DNA of 64,000 nt from contig HG738137.1 in the NCBI GenBank assembly GCA_000499405.2, positions 3,844,001-3,908,000 on the forward strand, read 5' to 3'. Positions 37,399 to 51,412 of the stretch are shown piece by piece. Each line of letters opens with the position of its first letter. The stretch's first letter is position 1. Position numbers and translations under genes: made by a program. The stretch comes from Onchocerca volvulus. Taxonomy: Eukaryota; Nematoda; Chromadorea; Rhabditida; Onchocercidae. The notes beneath the pieces are model-generated. The model was not told the DNA's origin. It saw only the letters and a list, made by a program, of their open reading frames with translations, and searched no databases.

Positions 37399-40300
37399 GA
37401 AAAGCGGAAGTGGAATGTGGTGAAGATACGATCGAAGTGGTATTCTTGACAGAAAGCGTATTCCAAGGTCGAATTTATGTGGTAGGACATTCAAATGACG
37501 AACGTTGTGTATCACGCGATACTGGACGTCGGACCACATCGATCACGGTACGAAAGGATCAATGTGGTGTGGTTGTTACGAGATCCGTTAGTTTATTTTT
37601 CATTGAATGATTACATAAATCTTTCAGGCTTTCTGCTTTATACCAATAGACTGATCACAATTATTTTTGACCTTTTTATCTAGAATTTCCGACGACTTTA
37701 TAATCATTTCCGTGAAAACTACTAAGAAATTGCTTCCTTTTATAATGGGGCTGTTCAACAGCGACACTCAGTCTCAAAATGCAAAGTTACATTCTTATAT
37801 TTGACTTTTTAAAAAGACTTTTCAAGCTAAAACTAAAAATTCCGCTTTCGAGGGAATCTTAAAATGGCATTTCCAATATCTCTTGCTCAATCGCCTCTTT
37901 CTTCAAAGCTAATTTCTGTTCTGTCACATTTTCTATCGTGAAGTGTTGTTTTAAATGAATCGTACTGAATAGATCAAAGAAATCTCTGATTGGAGATTAG
38001 GTCCCTATTTACTTCTGAAGTAAATGTAGCTCCTGATTTCCAATTAAAAAATAATATTATCATAAAGCTCATAAAAATATCTTATTGAATTCAAGTGCCA
38101 TTACAATATGGTTGCACATAAAAAGATCAAATTCTAACTGTAACAACGATTTAGTCTAACTTATCGGAGTTATCATCCTTTTATCATTCTTTTGTTTCTT
38201 TCTTGGAAAAAGTTGCAAGTTGGAACAATATGCTGAATTCTCTTTTCTTGGCTTTTTGAGTTATCACTGGTAAACTAGCTTATCAGTGGTCCACAAACTC
38301 CACCATCCAGTTGTATGTGTGAAATTCTTCGAGATTGACAGGTTTATAACAGTTGGAAGTTTTGATTGACTTGATGAAGTCATTCATATCACAACAGCGA
38401 TTTAGCTGATAATCAAACAAGTAAGGATGAGTGGTGTGTTAGAATAATACTGTAGCTTCTCATTATCCATCTTTCGGCGCTCATAACGGGAAAAAGAAAT
38501 AAAATAGAAAAGAAAATTTTGCAGTATATAAAGTTTACTGATCAATTTAAGCTTTCCAGTGCTGAAATTTTCTGAAAAAATAAGTTTGTTATGAGAATGA
38601 AAACTTTTTAAGAAGGGAAGTTGCAGTTCTTCAAATGACAACTCGCCAAAGTAGTAATATTTGTTGTGGGACAGGAAGACTGGTGATTAGATTTCAAATT
38701 TTTTCTGACCAAAAGAGGAATGAAGAGAAAGAGATAGGATGTCTTAAATAAATAATAAAAATATTAAATGGTGGCAATACAGTGTCCGCGATCGCTTTAC
38801 CTCTCGCAATTAAAAACAAGATATATGGCATTTAAAAAAAGTCGTAATTTCTTCATTGTTCAAATCCAGAGATGAAAATGGCCCATAAATAGGACTAATA
38901 AAAGTAAATGGAATTTGTGCCTTTTCAATTTCAATTCAATTTTGCATGTTAAGATGTTTTCCTTCACCAATATCTTTTTTATGTTTTCCTTATCGTCTTT
39001 AATGTCATTATTTTTATTAGCCTCTGTTTAAGGAATGAAAATAAGGCAAATTTGGAAGGTAATTATTAAGATCACCTTAATGCGATTAATTGATTCGTGA
39101 AATTGATTCTGAATCATTATATTTGAAATTGCCTAGGAATTAAATTTTAAATGATAGACGGTTTGGAAAGATAATTAAGTTGTGGTCCAAATTTTGAGTT
39201 CCACGGCTACTTTATGCAAAACACTTCTTGAATTTCGAAATGTTTCGGCATCATCACTTTTCTTCAGTTGAGTAGAGAAATGGATAAAATTTGAATGTAT
39301 TGAAGTGAATAAGAAATACTCGCTTGAATAGTGCCATATTTTATAGGAGCTAAACTACTTCTGTATTGAAGTTGGTTGTTTCACTTGGCATTCAAGATTT
39401 TTTGATTTGAAATCCTTATGTTCAGAATTTTCGCGCTGAAATTCAAAAAATTTTACTTTAGCCATAATAAATGATTATTTTTATCTTACCTTTTATCACA
39501 GCTGATAGCGCACAAAAAAATTCGTGTCTTTCTTGAATTATTTCAAAAATTGTGTTTAAAAGACGATGTTAGAACTAATTCTGGAACAATTCGAATATTA
39601 TACTTATCAATTCAGAATAGGTAAGTGTTAATTCTAAAAATGACATTTATCCTTTGCATTCTATTCCTCAACTCGATGATTCTTCACCGTAATGCTTTAC
39701 CAACAAGTGTTTTTCATTGTTTTTTTTGAAAGAGAAAATTCAGTATTTCAAGTTAGTGTTCAACTGAATCTCAACGAACTCGAAAAACCATCCAAAGAAT
39801 TCACATTAACAATTCAAGCAGTTCAAATCATGAAGGAATGAGAATTACTAAATTAATAGTCACTGGACTAAGAATACTGTATTCAAGAAAATGCATGATT
39901 GAAGACCATATGTGAAAAAGTCGAAACATTGCCATAATGTCACTACGATCACGACACAATGGCTGTAAAAGTATTTAATGTCAGCATTGGATCTCCTAAA
40001 TAAGTTAATAAAAACAATCTATAATCGATGGAAATTCTAATATTTCATAGTATCAATTATATTAATTCATTTATGGCGTTTATTAATTTAAAACACTAAT
40101 ATTTATTAATTCTCTATTAAACACTGCAATATTAAGTTGTAATATTCATTAACTTAATAATATTGAAAAGGCCAAAATAATATTCGATTAATTTAATGAT
40201 GTTAAAAAGATCAAAACTAATCATCCGAATCATTCATTTTTTTTTCTGACAGTTTGATACTAGTTTTTATTTAGTGGACCCTGTGAAATCTCCATGCGAG

Positions 40301-43300
40301 TAAAGGGTCAAATATATGATAGATAACATTGACGAATAACAGTTTGACAACAACGGCCTTCGCTGATATAACTTGCCTATTTTTCATGAAATTTCATCTC
40401 GAACACCTCATCTGCAAAAGACATTTTCACGAGATGTGACATCGATCAAGATGAACTTGCTTTGTTGAATGAATTTTGATGGTCTCTGTAGAAAACTGAA
40501 TGAACAAATCAGAAAAACAAACAGAATGAAAAGAATGTGCTTATTTTTTCATTTCTTGTCATCTCGAAAACTGAAGTTGATCAGTACTCAAAAATTGCGC
40601 AAAATTCAAAAGTTTTTAAATCCAGACAATTTTTAAGCATAAACCGAAGTTTCAGTAAAGATAGAAGGATTATCTTCTACTGAAGATAATAACTATTATT
40701 TCTACTTCTCCAGTCTTATAATTTGCGTACAAATGATGGGACTTAATCTCTTAATTTTATTTTCGTTATGATTTTTTGTCCGAAAGCACAATAATCGGGT
40801 GGAATTCAGGACAGAAAAGACAGTAGTTATGTATAATTTTAAAAATTCTTATGCGTCTCATTTTACAAAATCATGATTCGAACTTACAAGAATTATTTTC
40901 TTGTCTATTGCTTTGATTTATTTAAAATGAGATTATTTGTAGAAAAACTAAGTACTCACTCGAAATTTGAAGCAAAATAAATAATTGAAAGGAAAAAGAT
41001 CTAGAAGATACTAAAGAATTGTTAAAAATTTGATAATTATCTAACATTGCCAAGGCAAAACAAGACTTTTCAAGAAAATACAAAAATTGCTAGGAAAAGA
41101 AAAGAACAAAGAGAGAGATGAAAAAAGAGTAAAGTTTGAGATTTACGCATTCATGAAAGTTTGATTGTTATGTTCAATGATAGATAAAAATTGAATTTTT
41201 TTCAGAAGAACATCAAGCTTAACACTCCATGTTACCCCTACTAATTGTATATCAATGAAATGATAACTGACTGATTGAGTTTTGTGTGATGCATACATAC
41301 TGCAATCAAAGTGAATGATTTGAAAGTTCCCCAAGTTGTTGCTTTTGTCAATATTCATGAAGAAGTGCTAAGAGCGGCAAGAATCTTGTTAAATCATCTT
41401 AAATGAGGACACAATGATGTAGTTATCGCTCTTCATCCACTGTCCGAGACAACCAGTTTTTTGTTTATTCTTTGGATTGAATAACCACAGATGAATAGTT
41501 GTAGTTGCTGTGATACCTTGTTATAAAATAGCAACAGTGCTATTGAGAGCGCATTTTCGCCATCTGCCGAACAAAAACTTCTAAGCACCATCTGCAGTGC
41601 GGTGAATTAATAAATTTGTCTTGCACTACACATAAATCCATGTGACAGTGTCCTAATGTTCATGGACATTTGCAGAGCAAATAAGGAAAAGCATCCAATG
41701 TCATAAAATTTATTCACTGCTCTTTGTTTAAGTCCGAAGAGAACTTGTGATGCGATGTTGATAAGAAAGACTGTGATTAGTAATCAAGTGCGCATTTAGC
41801 TAATTTATTAGAATTTGAATTTAATTTATTGCCTCAATGTAATAAATGAAAAGATGAACGAAAAAAAAAGTGGACTGTAAAATTCTAAAAAAATTTTGAG
41901 TACATTGCTTAGACAACTGTAAGGTTTTAAGATTAAAGGCAATATAACTGATTTCACAGATTAAACTGATTTTTTGCCAAAATGTGAATTTCATCGATTG
42001 CAGACCAATCCACCAGGTATGTTCGCTAATGTGAAAGTGATGATTTCGTTTCACGAAGAATTTATCACGAAAGTGGATAGGGTTAGTTTATCACTCTTTT
42101 GATCTTGAAATTTGTCAAATTTTGAAACTAAATAGCGAGGACTACAAATTTTATGGTCAACCAGAAAACCTTGCTATTTCGCATGATTTTAATGGAAAAC
42201 AGAATTTGTCTTAAATTCGACCAATGAAAGGATGCGTACTAAAAAATCACTAAATTCAAATGAGATCTTGAGTTCAATACGGAATATGATAAAAGCTAGT
42301 CAGAATGTAAATCCTGGTGCAACAATGATTGCTTGTTTTGAAAAGCCATCTCAAAGACGGCATGTCGTCAGTTTTCTCAAAAACTTTTTCATAACTTCTT
42401 CACTTACTCTTTGAAATTAATAAACGAAAGCGTAAGTGACTTTACAATGCATCAAATTCTGATGTCTAAGCATTGAATGGTAATTAAGAAGACTAATTAG
42501 CTTAATTACTTCACCTCCAGGGCTATGAAATTAGTTGCTTCTACATGGAAGCAGATAAAACAGTGACATATCCACTGACAGTATCAATGAAATCGCTGGA
42601 ACCGTTCACAGAACTGGCTGAAATGCCACGATGTCACTACGAGGTAGTGGATCCGATTTCCATGGAACCGTTAACAGTCGTTTCTGTTGGCAGTAAATTG
42701 CTTCATAAATGGAAATGTGATTCCACTGCTTCGAGTAAGATCTTTTCTATTGCATGCAAATTTATTAGCAACAGTCCAATGTGAAGATCAGATAAAAGTG
42801 ATAATATCACTTCAGATATTGTTTTCGCAAGAATTTTTCAATTCAATTAATAATTCACAGAAAATCAACAAAGCTGGCACAGATATTATCAAGTCATCTT
42901 GGTGTTATAATACTAGTGCATAGTAATTAGCATAATTTCAACAAATCTTCACTTAAATGGATCTAAAACTAATTAAGACCTCACGCTGACTTAGAAATAG
43001 AGCTAACTGGATAAAAGGAAAGAGATTTATAGGTCACAATCATTCATTCATGATTTGTTTGTATAATTATCAATACTTTTACGATGTAGAAACTCCGAAT
43101 TCCAATCATAATTCTATTCCTCCTTCGAAGTTATCAGTACAGTAACTAGAGTTTTTCTTTTTATTTAAAGAAATTTAAGCTTCATTTCAATTGAAACTAA
43201 ATTTCTAATGCTGTCATAACTTAAAATCTTAGACCAATGGTGTATGACAGTTCACTCATGCTTCGTCGAAGATGGATCTGGTGCACAGTTCGTTATACTC

Positions 43301-44417
43301 AATGAGGATGGGTAAGTACATCATTCCCAATTAAAGCATTTTATTTCTGAATTTTCGAAGATTTTTCAACTCTAATTTTTCCTCATAAAATAAAACAAAT
43401 TGCTTATCATCCTAATTCACTAATTTGTTGAACAAATGTGTGATTTGTCGGAGCCAGAATAACAAAATGTCAGTTGTATGATAATGTTATTTTAATGAGA
43501 GTTGAAAAATTTTAAGAAGTGACTTCATTGTGTTGGACTGTGCTTGTGATATTTATTCATGAATAAGGTTTCATTTCAGATGTGCAATCGATCGATTCCT
43601 GCTGGATAACCTGGAATATGGTCCCAATGAATTAGAAGCACAAAAGGAAGCACATGCTTTTAAATTTGCAGATAAAGTGGTGGTGAATTTCCAGTGTTCA
43701 GTCAGATTGGATATTCGAGATGGCGAGTGTCCAGTAAGATGCTTTTTGATTAGAATACCGTACTGTAACAATACAAATGATAAATGATGCATGAAAGATT
43801 TATTTTCTTATCAAAGACTAGACATTCAATTGATTTCAATTATTGCTTTACAATGTATTCGTTATCAGATAGTTTGACTTTCTGCAAAAGTTTAAAAATC
43901 CCAAATTTTTATTTTCATCTTTCAGCTATTTTATATTTTATATAGTTTGCTTGGATATGAATATATATTTTGCGATATTCAGAAGCCGCAATGCCGAGAT
44001 TTGAGCAATCAAAGAAGGGCAGTAAGACGGCGTGCTCTGCCAGATTTGCCGTTACTTCTAAATTTGACTGATCGCATGGCCGAAGTAGACGTTCGTGCTC
44101 AGCAGCTCGACGTACTGGACACTCAACTAGGTACTTACTTAGGATTACTTTACTTTATGCAAATCTTCACTGCTAAGTTCTCTCGTCTTTTCTAAATTTC
44201 TCCAACATTTTCATGCATAATTATGCTCATTAAAGATTTCGGCCTTTCACCGAATAATCCTCGAATGGCCGCACAAATTCGTCGATTGCAAAGGCCGGAA
44301 GGTGATTGTATCAATACAACAACAGCAGTTATCGGCGCTTCGTTCTGTGCTACAGTATTATTCGCGCTTCTCGTCCACATCATATTTCTTTACAGAAGGA
44401 TACAATTTAAACGATAA
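37399..44417 (+). CDS. Cuticlin-like ZP-domain transmembrane protein (5' end unresolved)
   Basis: Seven exons: 37399-37586, 42004-42081, 42521-42734, 43233-43311, 43580-43733, 43983-44130 and 44236-44417; about 347 residues, starting in mid-codon. The ZP-N half shows VECGEDTIEVVF and GRIYVVGHS. The linker strand gives FITKVDRGYEISCFYMEADK, typical of nematode cuticlins. The ZP-C half shows WKCDST, WCMTVHSCFVEDG, LDNLEYGP and EAHAFKFAD with conserved cysteines. A furin-type site (RRAVRRR) follows, then a transmembrane helix (VIGASFCATVLFALLVHIIF) and a short basic tail ending RRIQFKR. Such proteins are cleaved at the cell surface and polymerise in cuticle or apical matrix. The 4.4 kb intron after exon 1 is the largest in the window. 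The signal peptide exon was not identified. Confidence 0.92.
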
Positions 44418-46247
44418 TAGCGTGAAATTAAGCGGAACTTGAAGTTGATGCAAACACTATAGTTTCTATTTTCCTTTTGCTTTGATTTCTTTCCTCTTAT
44501 AAAATATACGTTCGGGTAAAATCTCTCTTTCTATTTCTGCGAATGAAATTTCATTCTCAGAAATTTATTCATTAATTTTTTGCAGAAAATGCCCGACTTT
44601 TTGTCGGTATTTTCTAAACGAAAATTTCTTGGCTACCCAGCCTGACAGTATTTCATTTCTGCTTGTAATCTAAAAATTATTTTCTGTATACGGGCTGTTG
44701 AGAACTCATTGGCCAATGTCGGTCGTCCTTTGATGAGAATAGACATAATTTCAGATGGCAAATGTTATCTCACATTTCATTACTCAGCGGTGAAATATTT
44801 CTGTAATACTAAAAAAGTTATTTTGGCTCTTTATCTAAGATAACAAAAAGAGCTTATTTATTCTGCACAACAGTTTATTGACTCTAATTTCACTGAACGG
44901 AATTATGTGATCCAAGTCGAATATATCCTTTCAAAACTGCATCAGAATCTTCTCCTTTGATGTGTTCCATTTAATCAGTTAATATTAATTCATTGATTCA
45001 AACTGTTCAAATATTGTACAAATAATTATGCATGAAGAAATGTCTTTTTTATGATGTTGCTGATATTGTTGGACACATCAAAAATGGAATTCTGAGTTTC
45101 ATTTCACATCACCTGAGAGGAAGATTGAGGACAAAATTCTTGTCGCTTTCTCATTTTCTTGATAGCCTTCAGTACCAACAAGCTAAATATTCATTACATT
45201 AGCTGTTTTGCTTACTCCATTACTTGTAAAGTCTCATGTCTCTTTCTCTTGAAATTATTGTGAAATGGATCAGTCGACTGATTCATTAAAATATGATTTT
45301 CAGATAAGCAATTGTAAATCAAATGATCTATGCTGTTCGTAGCGAACGTTACGGAAATCATATACGAACTTTTTATTGATTTATCCATTATTAAGTGATC
45401 AAAGTTCATCCTTTCATAAGATTTAGTCATACTTTACTTTTGCTAATAATTTAATGGCAATATATTGTTGCCGTGTGCTGTATATTATTGTTTGTTTGTT
45501 CATTCAATATATTTGTGATTTGTATGTTTTTTTTTTTGAAATCATATCCAAATTTGTTTATTGTAGATTGAAAATTTTGTTCATAAAATTTTGTTTTAGT
45601 TTTAATTAGCATTTTGGGAAGTTTATTCCACACTACTACTGCATCGTTCATTGCTCAGATGTAGGAAGAAGCTTATTTTATTTAAATGCTGGAAAGGCAG
45701 GATGATAATTATAGGTGAAATTGAGAAGAGGGAAAATGTGAATGAAATTTTGCTATCACGCAAATTAAATAGTAATTATTAATAAACTGCCTCACACAAA
45801 TAAAATCAGAATCCAAGATAAAATAATTTTCCCGAATGCAGGAGAAAAATTCTCAAGCAGTAACAATTTAAGATAGTTTGCATTAATCAAATTAATAATA
45901 TGTTAATAATAGAACTAGTAAGGACTAAAACTGCTAAATTGTTTATGTAAAAGAAAAAAAAACTATTTCAAATGATTTTTTCGAAATTTAAAATTTGACT
46001 AAAAAAAAACTCGAAATGAAAGAATTTCGAGGGGTTAGATTATTCGAGAGAAACAACAAACCTCTATAATTTGAGGATAAGTTTCATAAAATGATTCATT
46101 GATTCCACAACCAACATACATCTCGCTAATTCACATTGTTGGGATGACAGACTCGATGTTTTCTGGTTTATAATATGAATTAAAATTCGATTTTGTAAAA
46201 ACTATGGATAAGAAAATTAGGGATAAAAGGATAATCATTCACTCCTT
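44418..46247. other. Region downstream of the ZP gene
   Basis: 1.8 kb, AT-rich, no gene seen; it should include the 3' untranslated region of the ZP gene. Confidence 0.5.
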
Positions 46248-48670
46248 TTATTCCAGAATATGATTAATAGCAAAAAATAATTCCATAATTAAACAACGAT
46301 GTTGTTCAGGACAAAAGGATAAAATAGTCAGCTTAGAAATTTGGAGTAAATTTAAAAACTGTAAAACTGACATTTGAAAACAGAGGAAAATGGACTCTTT
46401 TTGAAAGAGAATTGTATGTTCATCCAAGACATGAGTAATATCTGAGCAATCATTTTCGTTATAAATCGAATGAAGCTTTTCAATGCAACTTTCTTCATTT
46501 AATAATAAGTTAGCGATGCTGTCGCTGCAGTAATAATCATAAATCTTTTCGAGATGATATTCATATTGCTGAAAGGTACTGGAAATATTGTCGCTGTCGG
46601 ACAAAGGGACAAATACAAGAATAGTTAAGACTGGCATAAAAACATTTTAATATCTCTTTTTTTTTTTTTTTTTTTTAATTTCAATGCTACAATATTTACA
46701 CGCAACTTGCCCATTTCGTGTTGCGAAAACGGAAATACAATCATGCATTGCGGACCAATGTTTTGAACACTTTTTTTGTGAATTTTATAGGCTAGGCAAG
46801 GTGTTCTCGCCATTAATTGATGAAGAGGAATGTGGAATAATTGGTACTCGAGATATTAATATTTTCTCAGTTTTTTTGTTGCTTCCATTGCGTTTCGTTC
46901 AATCACTACATCGCATCGTTTGTTGCTATTTTCACTCTTCGAATTTAGTAAATCTAAAAGATTGATATGGACAGCGCATCAAGTAAAAAAAATTTAAATT
47001 TTTTACCTAAAAATTCAACTTATCCGCTTTCTAAATTTCGTCCTTGAAAAAACTTTATTCAATTACATTTGCTGTCAAGTTTTAGAAAAAGATTACTCCA
47101 AATAATTGCAGTTAATGCTTAATTTCATTAACTTCAAGAATCCACTTCATCAAATTCGATGTAACACATTCTAAACATGATACAAAGTATAAAAACAGAT
47201 TATTTAATATGCAGAGATTATTTAATATACGAAGACATATCTTCTAATAGAAACTTACCAAGTTTATTAGAATTTCCATTCAATTGAGTAATGTTTTCCG
47301 AATTAGTTAAATTTAATCCGGACGAATTTGAATCCAATTTTCGTAAATCACATGAGTTTTAGTTGAATTTAAAAGAAGTTCATAGAATTTTCGAACAAGC
47401 TGAAAATGGGATTTGAAAAAATGTTGTCGAAAAAATCAGTAAAAATGAGAGTCTCTATCGAATAAAAGACTGGAAAAAAAATTTCAAAAGATTCTTCGTT
47501 TATTTCAGAAACAATGTGACAGTTTTTTAAACTCAGCCTTGCTGCTCAATGTTCTCAATTTATTCCTAAATAATTTTAGCAGTTTTCCCTTATTTTTTAG
47601 TGATGTATATGAATGTGATTTAATGTAAGAACTTGGACTATTTGTTTAATAGATATCTTTAGATGAACGAAGTGATAAGAGATAAATCAACTGATAATTG
47701 CTTAATTAGGAATTGATGATTGCATGAATTAAGACTTTTTAGCATAAGTTTTATACTTTTTAATAATTTTTCCTTCAATAAATTAAAATCAGAAAACCTC
47801 AGCGGCAACAGGCCATGTTTTGTTGTAAGCATCAGTGACAGTACAATTAAGAAACCACTGCACAAAGCTACATTTACGATCTCCGATTTCATCATCCACA
47901 TATTCCTAAACATTTAAAAATTTCATTTAAATCATTTTGGAAAAAATGTCGCCATAAAAGTAATGACGATATATGATTTCATTTAAAACTATTTATATTC
48001 TTAATTCCGGTAAGATAAATAGGAAAAATCATTAGACATAATTGCAAAAGGTCAATATGATTTAGATTAGTTTTCAATGAATTTATTTATTTTGTTTGTA
48101 AACATAAATCGCTCGAATTTGATTCAAATAATAGTGATGAATATTTCTATATTCAAAATCTTTTTTGAGAAGTCTTCAAATATTAAAGTTAAATATGATA
48201 TGCTTCCATGTTTGGAAAATTTGCGTCACAAACGCTTTTTCATAAAGAAAACAGCTGATTTGATTCTTTGATATGTTTTATAGTAATGCTTTGAAGACAT
48301 ACTCTGGAACTGTTTTTTAATATGAATTATAAGGTCATTTCATCAAAATGGATTTCGATCTTTGAAATAGAAATTTGTTTATCGTTAAAAACTAGGGGAA
48401 AGTCATCTGCAGAATAGGAGGAGCTTGGATGACAGCATATTTTGTGATAGTATTTCCTCGTTTTTTTTTTTTTTTTTTTCAATTCCTTGTTTTTTGTAAG
48501 AATTCAGAAGATGAAGAATAAACAATAATCCACTCGTCCGCACTCATACAGGCTCTTTCGGAATTGGCTGGAATTTTTATAAAGAAATAATGGCCCGAAA
48601 GATTCAAAGATTCATAGTCTTTCAAATATTGTTTCATCAATTTCAAATACTCTGCTCTTCTTTTTTTGTA
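46248..48670 (-). CDS. Possible split gene or pseudogene, Cys-containing, unknown family
   Basis: Several exon-like pieces on the minus strand suggest a gene, but a full model did not close. The clearest is 47905-47798: acceptor TTTAG, 36 codons with RKCSFVQWFLNCTV, donor GAG|GTTTTC. A short one is 47170-47133 (CVTSNLMKWILE, donor GTTAAT). The last is an open frame ending at 46248 with a TTTCAG acceptor near 46565, encoding about 106 residues with six cysteines, including ESCIEKLHSIYNENDC. An open stretch near 48660-48479 (AEYLKLMKQYLKDYESL) may belong too. The Cys spacing loosely recalls nematode secreted T20D4.11/DUF19-like proteins; this is inference. Between pieces, frames break, so it may be decaying or fast-evolving. 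Confidence 0.3.
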
Positions 48671-50273
48671 GAGGAATGAATGGAATAATTGGAAAAAATG
48701 AGATACAACGGAACAATAATTTTCCACGTATTCATGTTAGTTTTACTAATGATTGCAACTTTTCCGAACTATTTTTTCTTGGAATAATCATTTCTTCTGT
48801 TAAGGATAAAGAAGCAAGTAATTATAATTTCTTGGCTGCGAATATGTTGCTGTGCAAAGAAGAAAAGGAAAAAACTTAGTTGGAAATTAAAAAGAGTGAT
48901 ATTCGATATTACATATTGAGAAAAACCAAATTAATATGTGAAACTTTCTAAAAAAGTTGAAATAGATAACAAATGTGAAACTACAGTTCGGAAAAGGGTC
49001 ATTTCTTGATCAGACTGGAATATGCCATCATGGAAGCACTCTGAGGAATTGACAAAGTAATGTTGAAAATTAACGAAGCAAGGCTCATGTTCGTTCAAGT
49101 GTTTTTGAAAATTATTGGAGCATATTTCAGCGAAAAAATGCTCTGATTGGATGTTCAGTGTTTACAAAAATACTGCTTATTTATTTATTATACGGGAATT
49201 TAGATCTTTCATTTAGCGATACAATGATTTGTTAGCAGACTTTAATCCATTTCCAGAACTGTGGAAATGTCCGATTTTCGGAAGGACAGAAAAGATTGGA
49301 TAATTCTGCTATTCCAAAGACATGCTGACTAATTGTTCGTTATTCTCAATCCATAGTCGAGTATGTATTCGTTCTCACTCCTAAAACTTTAGAAAAAACC
49401 TCAGAAGCAGCACTTTATTTGAAATATTTTGGAATAAAAAAAAAAAAAAGAGGGGAAAAGAACCTGCAATCCTCTTCATATTCACTGGAATAGTTTCGAT
49501 ATTCTCTATACAATTCGCAAAGTATTAATGGCATGTCGAAAAATCGTTTTTCGAAAAAGAATTGTCCCAAATTAACTTTATCCAGGAACGGAGCTAAGCA
49601 TTTCTGAACAAATCCGTTGTTCTTTCACAAAATCGCAGTACAATTCATAGCTGCTTCTTTCTATAATTCATCAGAATTTGAATTCAGTTTTTCAGATTTT
49701 CACCGTCTAAGAAGAATTACTTGAATAATTCATAAAAGTGAACAATTTAAGCGAGACTTTTTTGCAGATAAATCTTATTACAGTACTAATTAGTTCGGTA
49801 AGTTATTAATTATCTATACAAAAATGAGAATTTCAAATGTAAGGCACAAGAAATAAGATGATGACGAGGTGCATAATTACAATATAAATGGTCATATAAC
49901 AATCTAAAGTAACTTTGCTCATTGAATATCATCTCTTCTATCTTCTTAATGCATTTGACCCCACGATGATTTGACCTTAGGATAGTTGCGGTCAGAGACA
50001 ATAATTTTGAAATCGATCAACTCCACTCATCATCAATTTTTAATCTCTTCATTTCTCAACCCCACGGATATCATCGGTGACACACCCTAAATATTCTTTA
50101 GAACTTGGTTTTATGATCATAGATGGTTTAGTCAGTTAACCATCGGAAAGTTTCGATTACTTCAGTAATTACGAAAGCCCTCATTTCCATTTCAGACAAA
50201 TTAGTATTTTTAATGATGCCAGTTTCTGCTAATATCCTTCCACATCACGGAACGATAATTCGACGATTATTGC

Positions 50274-50342
50274 AATTATTGTTGGACTACACACGTCGTG
50301 TAACTGTGAATTAGACATGACATATGTAGTCCAACAATAATT
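50274..50342. ncRNA. miRNA-precursor-like hairpin
   Basis: The first 18 nt (50274-50291) are exactly complementary to the last 18 nt (50325-50342). The stem continues about 10 bp further with two mismatches and one G-U pair, leaving a terminal loop of about 13 nt. The 69-nt size, roughly 28-bp stem and small loop suit a pre-miRNA. I do not recognise a known miRNA seed. A fold-back repeat or protein-binding palindrome is the alternative. Strand is undetermined. Confidence 0.35.
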
Positions 50343-51355
50343 CAGAGTTTACTGAGAGAAAAAAAAGTTCGATTATGTTTCTGATTGTTATCGATCTCAT
50401 TTCTTGATCAGCATAGTGGAAGAATTGATTTTAAAAGTGTATGTTCTTTCTTATTCGATAATCGGTTGCTAGTAAAGCATGCAAATATTAAAGTTTCAAC
50501 GGCTTCTCTCTCTGATGGATTCGTTTTCCGGAAGCTCTAAGATCTCTGGATCTCGAAAATATTCAATCCATACTGATCATGGATTAGTTTGCTAAAAAAT
50601 TTGATTGTGGCAGACAGCAAGGTCCATAGCAGTCTCTGTACAGTGGCATTTCCAGACTACATTTTGCTTGTTTTTTATCTTCATGTTTTAATCTTTGCTC
50701 TTTATGGAGCACTTGTTGTCAAGTATATGCATCTTTTTTTAATTCATCTATCCAATGGAACAATCTCTAAGGTTTCGATTACTTCTGAGTAAGGGGAGGG
50801 AAGAGGAAATAGTATGTGAGAGAAGAGATGTCAAAGGACAGTGAGGAGTAAGGTGTTAAGATACATCTCATTTTAGTACAATGAGCAATTCTCTTCTTTT
50901 CGAACTGTTGTTACCAGTACTTTAGTTCAGTCGCGCAGTACTGCCTCATTGACAGTTACCTGTCACGTCACGTACCAACCTGCTGCTCCTTCACGTTCAC
51001 GTAACCGTTCCTCCTCTTGCGCAACAATCACGCCTATCTTTTCACATATTAATTATCATGCTGATCTCACAAGGGCATTATTCCGGTTTGGAGACGAGTA
51101 GCGAGAAAGCGTTGCTGATATGTTGTTCTTATCACTCAGTTCGTGTATGATTTAGATGGAGGTGAAGTGACTTCGGATTAGTCAATTTGGTGTGATCTCC
51201 TGAATCATCCGCTCTAAAATCACTTTTTTCATCTTTGATTTGTTTATTCTTGCCGTTCCCTGAAAACTGTATCTTTCGAGGTCTTTCTCTCCCTGGTTAT
51301 TTTTTTTTTTTCGCTTCAAAATCATTTATGTAATTCCGTAGACTTAAGTTGAAAT

Positions 51356-51412
51356 ATAAGCTGAGATCAATTGTGAAGTGCAGTATAAGTTGAGATCAGT
51401 TGTGAAGTTCAT
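51356..51412. repeat. Two-copy tandem repeat, period 29 bp
   Basis: ATAAGCTGAGATCAATTGTG at 51356 recurs as ATAAGTTGAGATCAGTTGTG at 51385, each followed by AAGT and a few variable bases. It lies upstream of RAB-5 and may be in its untranslated leader or promoter. Confidence 0.6.

Noticed and set aside
46684..46965. 93-residue + strand frame with several cysteines
   Set aside because: It overlaps minus-strand exon-like pieces, and no acceptor or donor on the + strand gives a continuing gene.
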